Shown in pieces: positions 45,240 through 56,000 of a stretch of 64,000 nt of DNA. Each line of letters begins with the position of its first letter. Within the stretch, counting starts at the first letter, position 1. Location: contig CAWCXF010000007.1 of NCBI GenBank assembly GCA_963799455.1, positions 1,364,001 through 1,428,000 of the forward strand, in the 5' to 3' direction. Origin of the DNA: CAWCXF01 sp963799455. GTDB lineage: Bacteria > Pseudomonadota > Alphaproteobacteria > Rhodobacterales > Rhodobacteraceae. The notes below the pieces were generated by a model, which did no database searches, had not been told where the DNA came from, and saw only the letters and a list, made by a program, of their open reading frames with translations. A program made the translations under genes and the position numbers.

Positions 45240-45771
45240 CCTCGCCGCCCGCAGCGCCGGGGCCGGGCGCTTCCCGATCGAGGCCGGGGACGCGCGCGCG
45301 ACCGAGATCGTCCCCGAGGGCCTGTGGTCGGTGACGCCGCTCAAGGGGCGTGCCGAGGCCGTGGGCGAGGCGCTGCCTTGCGGCTGGCCCGGGCCGGGCC
45401 GGGTGGTCGAGGGCGGGGGGGCGCGCGCGATCTGGTTCGGGCGCGAGGCCGCGATGGTGACGGGCGCGCGGCCCGGGGGCCTCGACGGGCTCGCCGCCGT
45501 CACGGACCAGGCCGATGCCTGGGTCGTGGTGCGCCTGAGCGGCCCCGCGGCCGAGGACGTGCTCGCGCGCCTGGTGCCGATCGACCTGCGCGTGCGCGCC
45601 TTCCCCGAGGGCTCGGCGGCGCGCACGCTGCTCGGGCACATGAGCGTCGGCATCCTGCGCGCATCCGGCGCCTTCGAGATCCTGGCCTTCCGCTCGATGG
45701 CGGGCACGCTGGCCCACGAGCTGGGCCGCGCCATGCGGGCGGTGGCGGCGAGGGCGCCCGGCGCGGCGTAG
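45232..45771 (+). CDS. soxG: Sarcosine oxidase subunit gamma
   Basis: Small subunit with a GCV_T-like fold that completes the complex. 179 residues from GTG 45232, which lies 8 bp inside the end of soxA. Family blocks are LWSVTPLKGRAEAVGEALP, VRLSGPAAEDVLARLVPIDL and GHMSVGILRASGAFEILAFR. Last gene of the sox group; a 116-bp gap separates it from dnaG. Confidence 0.93.
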   Translation: MADLAARSAGAGRFPIEAGDARATEIVPEGLWSVTPLKGRAEAVGEALPCGWPGPGRVVEGGGARAIWFGREAAMVTGARPGGLDGLAAVTDQADAWVVVRLSGPAAEDVLARLVPIDLRVRAFPEGSAARTLLGHMSVGILRASGAFEILAFRSMAGTLAHELGRAMRAVAARAPGAA

Positions 45772-45887
45772 CGCCGAGCGCGCCCCGTGACGCGGCGCCC
45801 ACGCGCGGCGGCGTCCCGCCTCGGGGCGCATGGACTCTGCGCGAGAACTGATGGAGATCTCCCGCAGGACAGAGGGACATCGCGCGC

Positions 45888-47975
45888 ATGAGCCTCCCGC
45901 CCGGCTTCCTCGACGAGCTGCGCACGCGCCTCTCGCTGGGGCAGGTGGTCGGCCGCCGCGTGACGTGGGACGCGCGCAAGTCGAACCAGGCCAAGGGAGA
46001 CCTCTGGGCGCCTTGCCCGTTCCACGAGGAGCGCACCGCCTCGTTCCACGTCGACGACCGCAAGGGGTTCTACTACTGCTTCGGCTGCCAGGCGAAGGGC
46101 GACGCCATCGCCTTCGTGCGCGAGACCGAGAACGCGGGCTTCATGGAGGCGGTCGAGATCCTCGCCCGCGAGGCCGGGATGGAGATGCCCGCCCGCGACC
46201 CGCAGGCCCAGGCGCGCTCCGACCGCGCGGCGCGGCTCGCCGAGGTGATGGAGGCGGCCGTCAGGCACTACCGGCTCCAGCTCGGCACCCGCCCCGCCTC
46301 GGACGCGCGCGCCTACCTCGCGGGGCGCGGGCTCGACGCCGCCGCCCTGGAGCGCTTCGAGATCGGCTTCGCGCCCCCCGACCGCCAGGGCGTCCTGCGC
46401 CACCTCACCGAGAAGGGCGTCCCCGAGGATCTGATCGTGGACGCCGGCCTTTGCGCGCGGCCCGACGACGGCTCCGCCCCCTACGACCGCTTCCGCGACC
46501 GCATCCTCTTCCCGATCCGCGACGCGCGCGGCCGCGCCATCGCGCTGGGCGGCCGGGCGATGGACCCGAACGCGCGCGCGAAATACCTTAACTCCCCCGA
46601 GACTGACCTCTTCGACAAGGGGCGCACGCTCTACAACCTCGGCCCCGCGCGCGAGGCCGCGGGCAAGGGCGCGCCGCTCGTCGTCGCCGAGGGCTACATG
46701 GACGTGATCGCGCTCGTGCGCGCCGGCTTCGAGGCGGCCGTCGCGCCGCTCGGCACGGCCGTCACCGAAGGTCAGCTCCAGATGCTGTGGCGGCTCCACC
46801 CCGAGCCCGTCATCGCGCTCGACGGCGACCGCGCGGGATTGCGCGCGGCGCTGCGGGTGGTGGACCTCGCGCTGCCGCATCTCGAGCCCGGCCGCTCGCT
46901 CAGCTTCGCGCTGCTGCCCGAGGGGCGCGACCCCGACGACCTCATCCGCGCCGAGGGGCCGGACGCGATGCGCGCGGCCATCGACGAGGCCCAGCCGCTG
47001 TCGCGGATGCTGTGGCGGCGCGAGACCGAGGGCGTGGCCCTCGACACGCCCGAGCGGCGCGCCGGGCTCGACCGCGCCCTGCGCGAGGCGGTGCGCGCGA
47101 TCCGGGAGCCAAGCGTGCGCGAGCACTACGCCCACGAGATGAAGCGGCTGCGGGCGGAGCTGTTCGGCCTCGCGCCCGCCGCCCGCTCCGATGCCCCTGA
47201 CGGCGGGAGCGGTTGGCGCGAGGCGCCGCGGCGCGATCGTCCCTGGCCCCCCCCCAGGGCCGCGCTCCGGGCCGGCGCGCTGCCCTCGACGCGCGCCTCG
47301 GCGCTGGCCTCGGGGGCTCCGCGGGAGCGGCTGCGCCAGGGCATCGTGCTGGCGGCGCTGCTGGCGCAGGAGACCGCCGAGACGCGGCTGAGGGAGGAGG
47401 TCGTCCTCGCGGCGCTGCTGCTGCACCCGGGCCTGGTCGAGGCGTTCGAGGAGGCGCTCGACGCGATCGAGTGGTCCGAGGCCACCGCCGCGGTCGCGCG
47501 CGCCGTGCTGCGCCACCGCGCCGAGCGCGCCGCCTGCGAGGCGGCGGCGGGGCCCGACGCCCTTGAAAGGATCCTGGCGCGGAGCCAGATGGTGCCGGCG
47601 CCGGCCCTGCGGCGCCCCGGCGATGTCGAGGCGGCGCGTGCGCTGGTGCGGGGCGAGCTGGCCAAGCTCGCGGCCCATCAGGGGCTTCGCCGCGAGGTCC
47701 TCGAGGCGACCGACGACCTGGAGGCCCTGGTGGGCGAGGCGGGCGCCGAGGCCGAGGAGAACATGGCCTGGCGCCTGGGCCAGGCGGCGGCGACCTTCGA
47801 GCGCGCCGAGCGCGTGCTGACGGAGGACCGCACGGTCTTCGAGACCGCCGCCAACGGCGTCGCGCTCGACCGCGTCGAGCGCGAGCGGGCGCAGGCGCTC
47901 TTCGAGGCCATCGACTTCGGCCGCGGCGGGCGCGCCCCCCGCCGCAGGCCCGGGCACGGCGCGGGTGGTCGGTGA
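45888..47975 (+). CDS. dnaG: DNA primase
   Basis: Makes RNA primers at the replication fork. 695 residues. The CHC2 zinc finger is CPFHEERTASFHV...YYCFGCQ (43–68). The DnaG core has RFRDRILFPIRDARGRAIALGG; Toprim motifs are VAEGYMDVIAL near 265 and ALDGDRAG near 311. The C-terminal half is Ala/Glu-rich and would bind DnaB helicase. It is followed 226 bp later by rpoD, the classic dnaG–rpoD pairing, although rpoD has its own regulatory region. Confidence 0.97.
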   Translation: MSLPPGFLDELRTRLSLGQVVGRRVTWDARKSNQAKGDLWAPCPFHEERTASFHVDDRKGFYYCFGCQAKGDAIAFVRETENAGFMEAVEILAREAGMEMPARDPQAQARSDRAARLAEVMEAAVRHYRLQLGTRPASDARAYLAGRGLDAAALERFEIGFAPPDRQGVLRHLTEKGVPEDLIVDAGLCARPDDGSAPYDRFRDRILFPIRDARGRAIALGGRAMDPNARAKYLNSPETDLFDKGRTLYNLGPAREAAGKGAPLVVAEGYMDVIALVRAGFEAAVAPLGTAVTEGQLQMLWRLHPEPVIALDGDRAGLRAALRVVDLALPHLEPGRSLSFALLPEGRDPDDLIRAEGPDAMRAAIDEAQPLSRMLWRRETEGVALDTPERRAGLDRALREAVRAIREPSVREHYAHEMKRLRAELFGLAPAARSDAPDGGSGWREAPRRDRPWPPPRAALRAGALPSTRASALASGAPRERLRQGIVLAALLAQETAETRLREEVVLAALLLHPGLVEAFEEALDAIEWSEATAAVARAVLRHRAERAACEAAAGPDALERILARSQMVPAPALRRPGDVEAARALVRGELAKLAAHQGLRREVLEATDDLEALVGEAGAEAEENMAWRLGQAAATFERAERVLTEDRTVFETAANGVALDRVERERAQALFEAIDFGRGGRAPRRRPGHGAGGR

Positions 47976-48091
47976 CGGCGGCGGGTCGCGGCGGGTCTCG
48001 GCTGACGGCGGCGGTGGCCGGCCGGCCCGGCGCGGGGCTGCGCAGAGGATGGTGAACGGGGCGTTAAGGAGACGCGGATAGACATGCGCGC

Positions 48092-48167
48092 CGAATCATG
48101 TGGCGGAGGGATTGATTCGATCTGATTCGAGCCTACGAATCAGTCATCGAATCACTTCCGCGAATCA
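48092..48167. promoter_or_regulatory. Cluster of six CGAATCA/TGATTCG heptamers (GANTC sites) upstream of rpoD
   Basis: CGAATCA occurs at 48092, 48136, 48148 and 48161; its reverse complement TGATTCG at 48113 and 48123. Each holds a GANTC, the CcrM methylation target of alphaproteobacteria. The copies at 48123 and 48136 form an inverted repeat with 6-bp spacer. A weak promoter-like pair, TTGATT (48112) and TACGAA (48134), overlaps them. The cluster ends 34 bp before the rpoD start. Confidence 0.7.
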
Positions 48168-48201
48168 TCGCCCCTCGGGGCTGCCGGACTGGGAGCGATC
48201 C

Positions 48202-50205
<2,004 letters not shown>

Positions 50206-50301
50206 GGCGCGAGCGGGGTCCGTCCCGGGCGCATCCCCGTGACGCCCATGCCGCGGACGATCGAGCCTCGGGGACGAAACCCTGAGCATTCGACGCATCG
50301 G

Positions 50302-50330
50302 TTGACCTCGGCGGCACGGACCGGGAACAT
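50302..50330 (+). promoter_or_regulatory. Possible promoter of rmuC
   Basis: TTGACC (50302–50307), 17 bp, GAACAT (50325–50330). The -35 is strong and the -10 weak; the leader would be about 25 nt. Confidence 0.4.
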
Positions 50331-50362
50331 GGGGCGGCGCACCGCTCGCGAGGACGCCTCCC

Positions 50363-51871
50363 ATGCTTGAGACCGCCATCCTGCTCGCCCTCGCGGGGCT
50401 CGCCCTGGCCGCCGCGGCGAGCCTGGCCTGCGTCTCGGCACGGCGCGCCTGCGCGCGGATCGCGGCCGAGGGGCGGGCGGCGGCGTCGCGCGCCGATCTG
50501 GCCGAGCGGGACGCGGCGCATCGAGCGGAGCGCCTGGCCGAGGTCCAGGCGCGCCACGACGCCCTCGACGACCGCCTTTGCGAGGCGCAGGCGGAGCGGC
50601 AGAGGCTCGCGGCCGCCGAGGCCAAGCTCCAGCAGTCGCTCGACGGGCTCGGCACGATGCTCGACGAGGCGCGCGACGAGCGCGCCGCGATCGCCGCGCG
50701 GCTCGACGCGGCGGCGGCCGAGATCTCCGACCTCAAGGTGACGAACGAGAGGCTGCGGGCCGACTTCGCCGCGCGCGCCGAGGCGCACGACAAGGAGGTC
50801 GCCCTCCTCTCCGGCCTGCGCGCGGAGATGACGGACCGCTTCAAGGCGCTGGCCGACGAGACGCTTCGGACACACGGCGAGAGCTTCGGGCGCACCAACC
50901 GCGAGCGGATCGAGGCGCTGCTGACCCCGGTGCGCGAGCAGGTGACGCATTTCCAGACCGAGCTGCGCGCCGCCCACGAGGGCGCCGCGAAGGACCGCGA
51001 GCGCCTCAAGACCGAGATCGAGCATCTCTCGCGCCGCTCCGAGGAGGTCAGCCGCGAGGCGGTGGCGCTCACGCGCGCGCTCAAGGGCGAGAAGCAGCGC
51101 CAGGGCGCCTGGGGCGAGATGATCCTCGAGCGGCTGCTGGAGGATTCGGGGCTGGAGCGGGGCCGCGAGTACTTCGTCCAGCACGCCATGCGCGGCGAGG
51201 ACGGCGCGGCTCCCCGGCGCGCGGACGTGCTGGTGGCCATGCCGCAGGACCGCTGGCTGGTGATCGACGCCAAGGTGTCGCTCGTGGCCTACGAGGCGGC
51301 CGTCAACGCCGAGGAGGCGCCGGCGCGCGACGCGGCACTCGCCGCCCACGCCCGCGCCGTGCGCGCGCACATCGACGACCTCGCGCGCCGCGGGTACCAG
51401 GCGCTGAGGCCCGAGCGCGGCGCGGGGCGGGGCTCGGTCGACTACGTGGTGATGTTCGTGCCGATCGAGGGCGCGCTCGCCGCCGCGCTCTCGTCGGAGG
51501 GCGACCTCACCTCCTACGCGTTGAGCCGCGGCGTGGGCATCGCCACGCCGATGACGCTGATGCTCGCGCTGCGCACCGTGGAGCACGTCTGGTCCGTCGA
51601 GCGGCGCGAGAGCAACGCCGCGGAGATCGCGCGCCGCGGCGGGCTCCTCCACGACAAGGTGGTGGGCTTCGTGGAGGCGATGGAGGGCGTCGGCCAGCAC
51701 CTCGCGCGCGCGCAGGCCGCGCATGACGACGCGATGGGCCGGCTGAGCCGCGGGCAGGGCAACCTCCTGCGCCAGGTCCAGATGCTGAAGGATCTCGGCG
51801 CCGACACCCGCAAGAGCATCCCCATCCCCTTCGACGGCGCGCCCGGCGGCGCCATCGAGGCGGCCGAGTGA
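50363..51871 (+). CDS. rmuC: DNA recombination protein RmuC
   Basis: Putative nuclease-fold protein that limits inversions at short repeats. 502 residues. One N-terminal membrane helix (LETAILLALAGLALAAAASL) is followed by a long Ala/Glu/Arg coiled coil to about 170 and then the RmuC domain (ALKGEKQRQGAWGEMILERL, VVIDAKVSLVAYEAAVNAEE, YVVMFVPIEGALAAAL, TLMLALRTVEHVWSVE). ATG 50363 follows GAGGACG. It stands alone downstream of rpoD, with a 160-bp gap before the next gene. Confidence 0.94.
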   Translation: MLETAILLALAGLALAAAASLACVSARRACARIAAEGRAAASRADLAERDAAHRAERLAEVQARHDALDDRLCEAQAERQRLAAAEAKLQQSLDGLGTMLDEARDERAAIAARLDAAAAEISDLKVTNERLRADFAARAEAHDKEVALLSGLRAEMTDRFKALADETLRTHGESFGRTNRERIEALLTPVREQVTHFQTELRAAHEGAAKDRERLKTEIEHLSRRSEEVSREAVALTRALKGEKQRQGAWGEMILERLLEDSGLERGREYFVQHAMRGEDGAAPRRADVLVAMPQDRWLVIDAKVSLVAYEAAVNAEEAPARDAALAAHARAVRAHIDDLARRGYQALRPERGAGRGSVDYVVMFVPIEGALAAALSSEGDLTSYALSRGVGIATPMTLMLALRTVEHVWSVERRESNAAEIARRGGLLHDKVVGFVEAMEGVGQHLARAQAAHDDAMGRLSRGQGNLLRQVQMLKDLGADTRKSIPIPFDGAPGGAIEAAE

Positions 51872-52031
51872 GCCGTCGTTCCCCGCCGCGCGAGGGCCGG
51901 GGGCGGCGGGCCGCGAGGGGCCCGGCCCCCGCCGCCCCGTCGGCCATGCGCGCCCGCGCGGCGCAGGCGCGCATGGCCGACGGGGCGGCGGTGCGCTATG
52001 TGACGGGGCGCGCCGATCCAGGGAGCCCGCC

Positions 52032-52493
52032 ATGCCGAACCCCATCCTCCGCGCCCGCGCCGCGATCCTGACGCTGGCCGCCGCGCTCGCGCTGACGCCG
52101 ATCCCGGCCGCGGCCGACGCGTTCCTCGCGCGCAATGGGGTGTGGGTCTACTCGACCGGCACCCCGGGCGTGATGAAGGTGGTGGCGCGACCCGGCGGCC
52201 CGACGGCGGGCCCCCAGTTCTTCTGCGCCGCGGGCGAGTACGCGCGCGGGCCCCTGCGCGCGCGGGCCACCGACCGGGTCGTGCTCACGGCCCCCGCAGC
52301 GCGCGATCCCGCCTTCAACGGCCGGCGCACGGTGCTGATGCAGCTCGTGCCGCGCGGCACGCCGCTGCCGCGCGAGAGGGGTTTCATCGACAACCTGCTG
52401 ATCAGCGCGACCGAGGTGGGCGAGAACCTCTCGGTGGCCCATGCGCGGTTCCTGTGCAACTCCGACCGCCGCCGCGGACGCCTCTTCGACTGA
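52032..52493 (+). CDS. Secreted hypothetical protein
   Basis: Unknown function. 153 residues with a signal peptide (LRARAAILTLAAALALTPIPAAADA, cleavage near 28, in segments of the first 30 residues) and a small periplasmic domain with two Cys (FFCAAGEYARG, RFLCNSDRR). The middle (VWVYSTGTPGVMKVVARPGG) and the GFIDNLLISATEVGENLSVA end look like a conserved Rhodobacteraceae family, but no name can be attached. It ends 4 bp before yjbQ and is likely co-transcribed with it. Confidence 0.72.
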   Translation: MPNPILRARAAILTLAAALALTPIPAAADAFLARNGVWVYSTGTPGVMKVVARPGGPTAGPQFFCAAGEYARGPLRARATDRVVLTAPAARDPAFNGRRTVLMQLVPRGTPLPRERGFIDNLLISATEVGENLSVAHARFLCNSDRRRGRLFD

Positions 52494-52497
52494 CCCG

Positions 52498-52923
52498 ATG
52501 CCCGGAGCCCAGGACGAGATCGTCGTGCGCACGCGCGGCCCCGGCCTCGTCGAGATCACGCGCGAGGTCGAGGGACGGCTCGCCGCCATGGGCGCGGGCG
52601 ACGGGCTCCTGACGCTCTTCGCGCGCCACACCTCCTGCTCGCTCCTGATCCAGGAGAACGCCGACGCGGGCGTGCGGCGCGACCTGGAGGCGTTCCTCGC
52701 CCGCCTCGCGCCGCGCGCGGACGACCCCTCGATGGCCTACCTGACGCACCGCGCCGAGGGGCCCGACGACATGCCCGCCCACATCCGCGCGGCGCTCCTG
52801 CCGGTGAGCCTCCAGGTGCCGGTGCGGGGCGGCCGGATGCGGCTCGGCCGCTGGCAGGGGGTCCATCTGTGGGAGCACCGCGACGCGCCCCACGCCCGCG
52901 CGGTCGCGCTGCACCTCGGCTGA
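52498..52923 (+). CDS. yjbQ: YjbQ family protein (UPF0047)
   Basis: Small enzyme family reported to have secondary thiamine-phosphate synthase activity in E. coli; the physiological role is unsettled. 141 residues. Signatures are FARHTSCSLLIQENADAGVR, MPAHIRAALLPVSLQVPV and RLGRWQGVHLWEHRD, with the conserved His residues. ATG 52498 lies 4 bp after the preceding stop. The family call is firm. Confidence 0.93.
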   Translation: MPGAQDEIVVRTRGPGLVEITREVEGRLAAMGAGDGLLTLFARHTSCSLLIQENADAGVRRDLEAFLARLAPRADDPSMAYLTHRAEGPDDMPAHIRAALLPVSLQVPVRGGRMRLGRWQGVHLWEHRDAPHARAVALHLG

Positions 52924-53064
52924 GGCGCAGCCGCATCGGGCGGCCCCCCGGATCTTGCAGCCCCCGGATCTTGCGGCCCCCGCATCTGGTGGCCTTGTCG
53001 TCACGCCTACCCAATCCCTGGGCGCCCCGCTATGGTCGGCCCGTTCCCGGGCGAGGGAGGCCCC

Positions 53065-53553
53065 ATGCGCTGCCCGTTCTGCGGCTCCACCGACACGCAG
53101 GTGAAGGATTCGCGCCCCGCCGAGGATCACGCGGCGATCCGGCGCCGGCGCCTCTGCCCGGCCTGCTCGGGCCGCTTCACCACCTACGAGCGGGTGCAGC
53201 TGCGCGACCTCGTGGTGGTGAAGTCGAACGGCCGGCGCGAGGATTTCGACCGCGACAAGCTCGCCCGATCGGTCCGCATCGCTCTCAGGAAGCGCCCCGT
53301 GGACCCCGAGCGCATGGACCGCACCATCAGCGGCATCGTGCGCCGGCTCGAGTCGCTGGGCGAGACCGACATCCGCTCCTCCACCATCGGCGAGATCGCC
53401 ATGGAGGCGCTGGCGCGCGTGGACACCGTGGCCTATGTCCGCTTCGCCAGCGTCTACAGGAACTTCCAGGAGGCGGGCGACTTCGACCGCTTCGTCGCCG
53501 AGCTGCGCCCGCCGGACGATCCGCAGCCCGGCCTGCGGGACGCCGAGGCTTGA
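53065..53553 (+). CDS. nrdR: Transcriptional repressor NrdR
   Basis: Zinc and ATP-cone repressor of ribonucleotide reductase genes. 162 residues. The zinc ribbon is CPFCGSTDTQVKDSR...CPACSGRFTTYERV (3–44); the ATP cone follows (VVKSNGRREDFDRDKLARSV, STIGEIAMEALARVDTVAYV). ATG 53065 follows GAGGGAGG; the ATG at 53032 sits within a TATGGT sequence and is rejected. It leads the nrdR–rib–nusB group, as in many proteobacteria. Confidence 0.96.
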   Translation: MRCPFCGSTDTQVKDSRPAEDHAAIRRRRLCPACSGRFTTYERVQLRDLVVVKSNGRREDFDRDKLARSVRIALRKRPVDPERMDRTISGIVRRLESLGETDIRSSTIGEIAMEALARVDTVAYVRFASVYRNFQEAGDFDRFVAELRPPDDPQPGLRDAEA

Positions 53554-53797
53554 GCGGCGGCGCGGGCCGCCTCCGGTCCACGAGGCGCCCCGGCGGCCCC
53601 GCGCCGGGTGGCGGCGCCGGACGCCGCGGGCCCCTCGTCTTGCGAAGGGCATCCGCTGCGCCCGCGGATCCCTCGCCTGGGCGGATCGCACCCGCGCGCG
53701 GATCTCCTCCTGTCGCCCCCGCGGGGTCATGCCCGCGCGGCGTCGTCGCGCGCGGCGCCCGCAGGGCCGCTCCGGCCGGTCCTGCGGGGCCCGCCGC

Positions 53798-54901
53798 GTG
53801 AGCCCGGGCCTGCGCGCCGCCGACGAGCGCGTCATGGCCGCGGCGCTGGCGCTCGGCCGGCGGAACGCGGGCTCCACCTGGCCCAACCCCTCGGTGGGCT
53901 GCGTGATCGTCCGCGAGGGCCGGGTGGTCGGGCGCGGGGTCACGCGGCCCGGCGGGCGGCCCCATGCCGAGACGGAGGCGCTCGCGCAGGCCGGGGCGGC
54001 GGCGCGGGGCGCCACCGCCTACGTCACGCTGGAGCCCTGCGCGCATCGGGGCGTGACGCCGCCCTGCGCCGACGCGCTGATCGTCGCCGGGCTCTCCCGC
54101 GTCGTGATCGCCCTGCGCGACCCCGACCCGCGCACCGACGGCGGCGGCGCGGCGCGGCTGCGCGCCGCCGGGCTCGCCGTCGTCGAGGGCGTGCTGGAGG
54201 CGCGCGCGCGCGAGGACCACGCCGGGTTCCTCGCGCGGGTGACGCGGGGCCGCCCCTGGCTGACGCTCAAGCTCGCCACCTCCTTCGACGGGCGCATCGC
54301 CACCGCCTCGGGCGAGAGCCGCTGGATCACGGGCCCCGAGGCGCGCCGTCTCGTCCACGCCGAGCGGGCGCGCCACGACGCGGTGATGGTGGGGGGCGGC
54401 ACCGCGCGGGCCGACGACCCGCGGCTCGACGCGCGCGGCCTGGGGGCGGCGCGCCGGCCCGTGCGCGTGGTCCTGTCGCGCGGGCTCGACCTCGATCCGG
54501 GCGGAGCGCTCGGGCGCACGGCGCGCGAGGCGCCGGTCTGGCTCGTGCATGGCGGGGCGGCGCCGGCGCGCGTGACGGCGTGGGAGGCGCGCGGCGCGCG
54601 GACGATCGCGGTGGGCTCGGAGCCGCAGGGGCTCGACCCGGCGGCGGCGCTCGCGGCGCTGGGCGAGGCGGGGCTGACGCGGGTGCTGTGCGAGGGGGGC
54701 GGCCGGCTCGCCGCCTCGCTGCTCGCCGCCGGGCTCGTGGACGAGCTGATGGGCTTCACCGCAGGCGTGGCGCTCGGCGCCGAGGGACGGCCGAGCCTCG
54801 GGCCGATGGGGGTGGGCGCGCTCGCGGGCGCGCCGCGCTTCCGGCTGGTCGAGGCGCGCGCCGTGGGCGGCGACGCGCTGCACCGCTGGCGGGCGGGGTA
54901 G
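53798..54901 (+). CDS. ribD: Riboflavin biosynthesis protein RibD
   Basis: Bifunctional deaminase and reductase making the ribitylamino-uracil phosphate precursor of riboflavin. 367 residues. The deaminase half has the zinc site HAETEAL and PCAHRGVTPPCADAL; NAGSTWPNPSVGCVIV is the substrate loop. The reductase half has LKLATSFDGRIATASGESRW and CEGGGRLAASLLAAGLVDEL. GTG 53798 (V-SPGLRAADERVMAAAL) is chosen by alignment; frames upstream are Arg-rich and unconserved. A 244-bp gap follows nrdR and a 511-bp gap follows this gene. Confidence 0.93.
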   Translation: MSPGLRAADERVMAAALALGRRNAGSTWPNPSVGCVIVREGRVVGRGVTRPGGRPHAETEALAQAGAAARGATAYVTLEPCAHRGVTPPCADALIVAGLSRVVIALRDPDPRTDGGGAARLRAAGLAVVEGVLEARAREDHAGFLARVTRGRPWLTLKLATSFDGRIATASGESRWITGPEARRLVHAERARHDAVMVGGGTARADDPRLDARGLGAARRPVRVVLSRGLDLDPGGALGRTAREAPVWLVHGGAAPARVTAWEARGARTIAVGSEPQGLDPAAALAALGEAGLTRVLCEGGGRLAASLLAAGLVDELMGFTAGVALGAEGRPSLGPMGVGALAGAPRFRLVEARAVGGDALHRWRAG

Positions 54902-55412
54902 GGCGCCCGGCCCGGGCGGGCGTCGGCTCGACCCGGCGGCCTTCCCTTCCGCTCGCACGGAACCCGGCCCATGCGCGGGGCCGAGGCGAGGGTCGCCCGC
55001 ACCCGCTCCGGCGCGAGCGTCCCCGCCTCCAGCCCGTGCGCCGAGGGCCTCGCGGCCGCCCTTCACAGGCACCGCGCCGCGCGGCGTGCCCCGGCGCGGC
55101 GCCGCTGGCGCCCCCTCCGGCCCCCTGCGGGCCCGGGGCCCCCTCCGGCCCCCTGCGGGCCCGGGGCCCGCTCCGGCCCCCTGCGGGCCCGGGGCCGGCT
55201 CGGGCCCGCAGCCCGACGGGGGACCGACAGCGGGCACCGGACTCCGTCGGGCGCCGGCGCCGCCATCCGCCGTCCGGGAGCCACCCGGCTCGCGCGGCTC
55301 GTCGCGTCGGGCGCCCGGCCGCCTGACCCGGGCGCCCGCCCTCGCGCGTCGCCGCCCCTTGCCCCGAGCCTGCGGGCCGCCTTATCTGGCCTCGACCAGC
55401 CGGGAGGCCGCC
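54902..55412. other. 511-bp gene-free gap between ribD and ribE
   Basis: No credible coding frame. It contains the 28-bp tandem array at 55111–55194 and other C/G-rich near-repeats. The conserved core of an FMN riboswitch was looked for and not found. Confidence 0.6.
55111..55194. repeat. 28-bp tandem repeat, three copies
   Basis: Copies begin at 55111, 55139 and 55167, nearly identical, built of cccctccggcccc and ctgcgggcccgggg. G- and C-runs alternate, so strong hairpins are likely on either strand. Confidence 0.85.
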
Positions 55413-56000
55413 ATGTTCACGGGCATCGTCACCGACGTCGGGCGCGTCCTCGCCGTCGAGCGCCGCGGCGACCTGCGCGCGCGCATCGCCACCGCCTACG
55501 ACACCGCCGCCATCGACACGGGCGCCTCGATCGCCTGCGACGGCGCCTGCCTGACGGTGGTGGCGCTGGGGCCGGGCTGGTTCGAGGTCGACGCCTCGGC
55601 CGAGACGCTGGGCCTCACCACGCTGGGCGAGTGGGCCGAGGGGCGGCGCGTCAACCTCGAGCGCGCGCTGCGCGTGGGCGACGAGCTCGGCGGGCACATC
55701 GTCTCGGGCCATGTGGACGGTACCGCGCGGATCGTCGCGCTGCGGCCCGAAGGAGACAGCCTGCGGGCGGTGCTGGAGGCGCCCGCAGGCCTCGCCCGCT
55801 TCGTCGCGCCCAAGGGCTCGGTGGCGCTCGACGGCACGTCGCTGACCGTGAACGAGGTCGAGGGCGCGCGCTTCGGCGTCAACCTGATCCCGCACACCCG
55901 GGCCGTGACGCGCTGGGGCGAGGCGCGCGAGGGCGACCGGGTCAACCTCGAGATCGACACGCTGGCGCGCTACGTCGCGCGCCTCGCCGAGGCCGCGTGA
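55413..56000 (+). CDS. ribE: Riboflavin synthase
   Basis: Dismutates two 6,7-dimethyl-8-ribityllumazine molecules to riboflavin. 195 residues with two lumazine-binding repeats: MFTGIVTDVGRVLAVERRGD and ETLGLTTLGEWAEGRRVNLE in the first; GHIVSGHVDGTARIVAL, GSVALDGTSLTVNEVE and RVNLEIDTLARYVARL in the second. ATG 55413 follows GGGAGG. Immediately after the stop begins sequence leading to a 19-bp tandem array. Confidence 0.96.
   Translation: MFTGIVTDVGRVLAVERRGDLRARIATAYDTAAIDTGASIACDGACLTVVALGPGWFEVDASAETLGLTTLGEWAEGRRVNLERALRVGDELGGHIVSGHVDGTARIVALRPEGDSLRAVLEAPAGLARFVAPKGSVALDGTSLTVNEVEGARFGVNLIPHTRAVTRWGEAREGDRVNLEIDTLARYVARLAEAA

Noticed and set aside
42189..47957. A very long open frame on the minus strand opposite soxA and dnaG
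   Set aside because: It has no recognisable domain, is made of Arg/Gly/His/Ala-rich sequence typical of the shadow of GC-rich genes, and lies over genes with clear family sequence.
53008..53036. Promoter for nrdR at TATGGT 53031
   Set aside because: The -10-like hexamer is good but no -35 hexamer lies at 16–18 bp; TTGTCG is 30 bp upstream.
54902..55412. FMN riboswitch before ribE
   Set aside because: The gap was read for the conserved RFN core and paired elements; only GC repeats were found.
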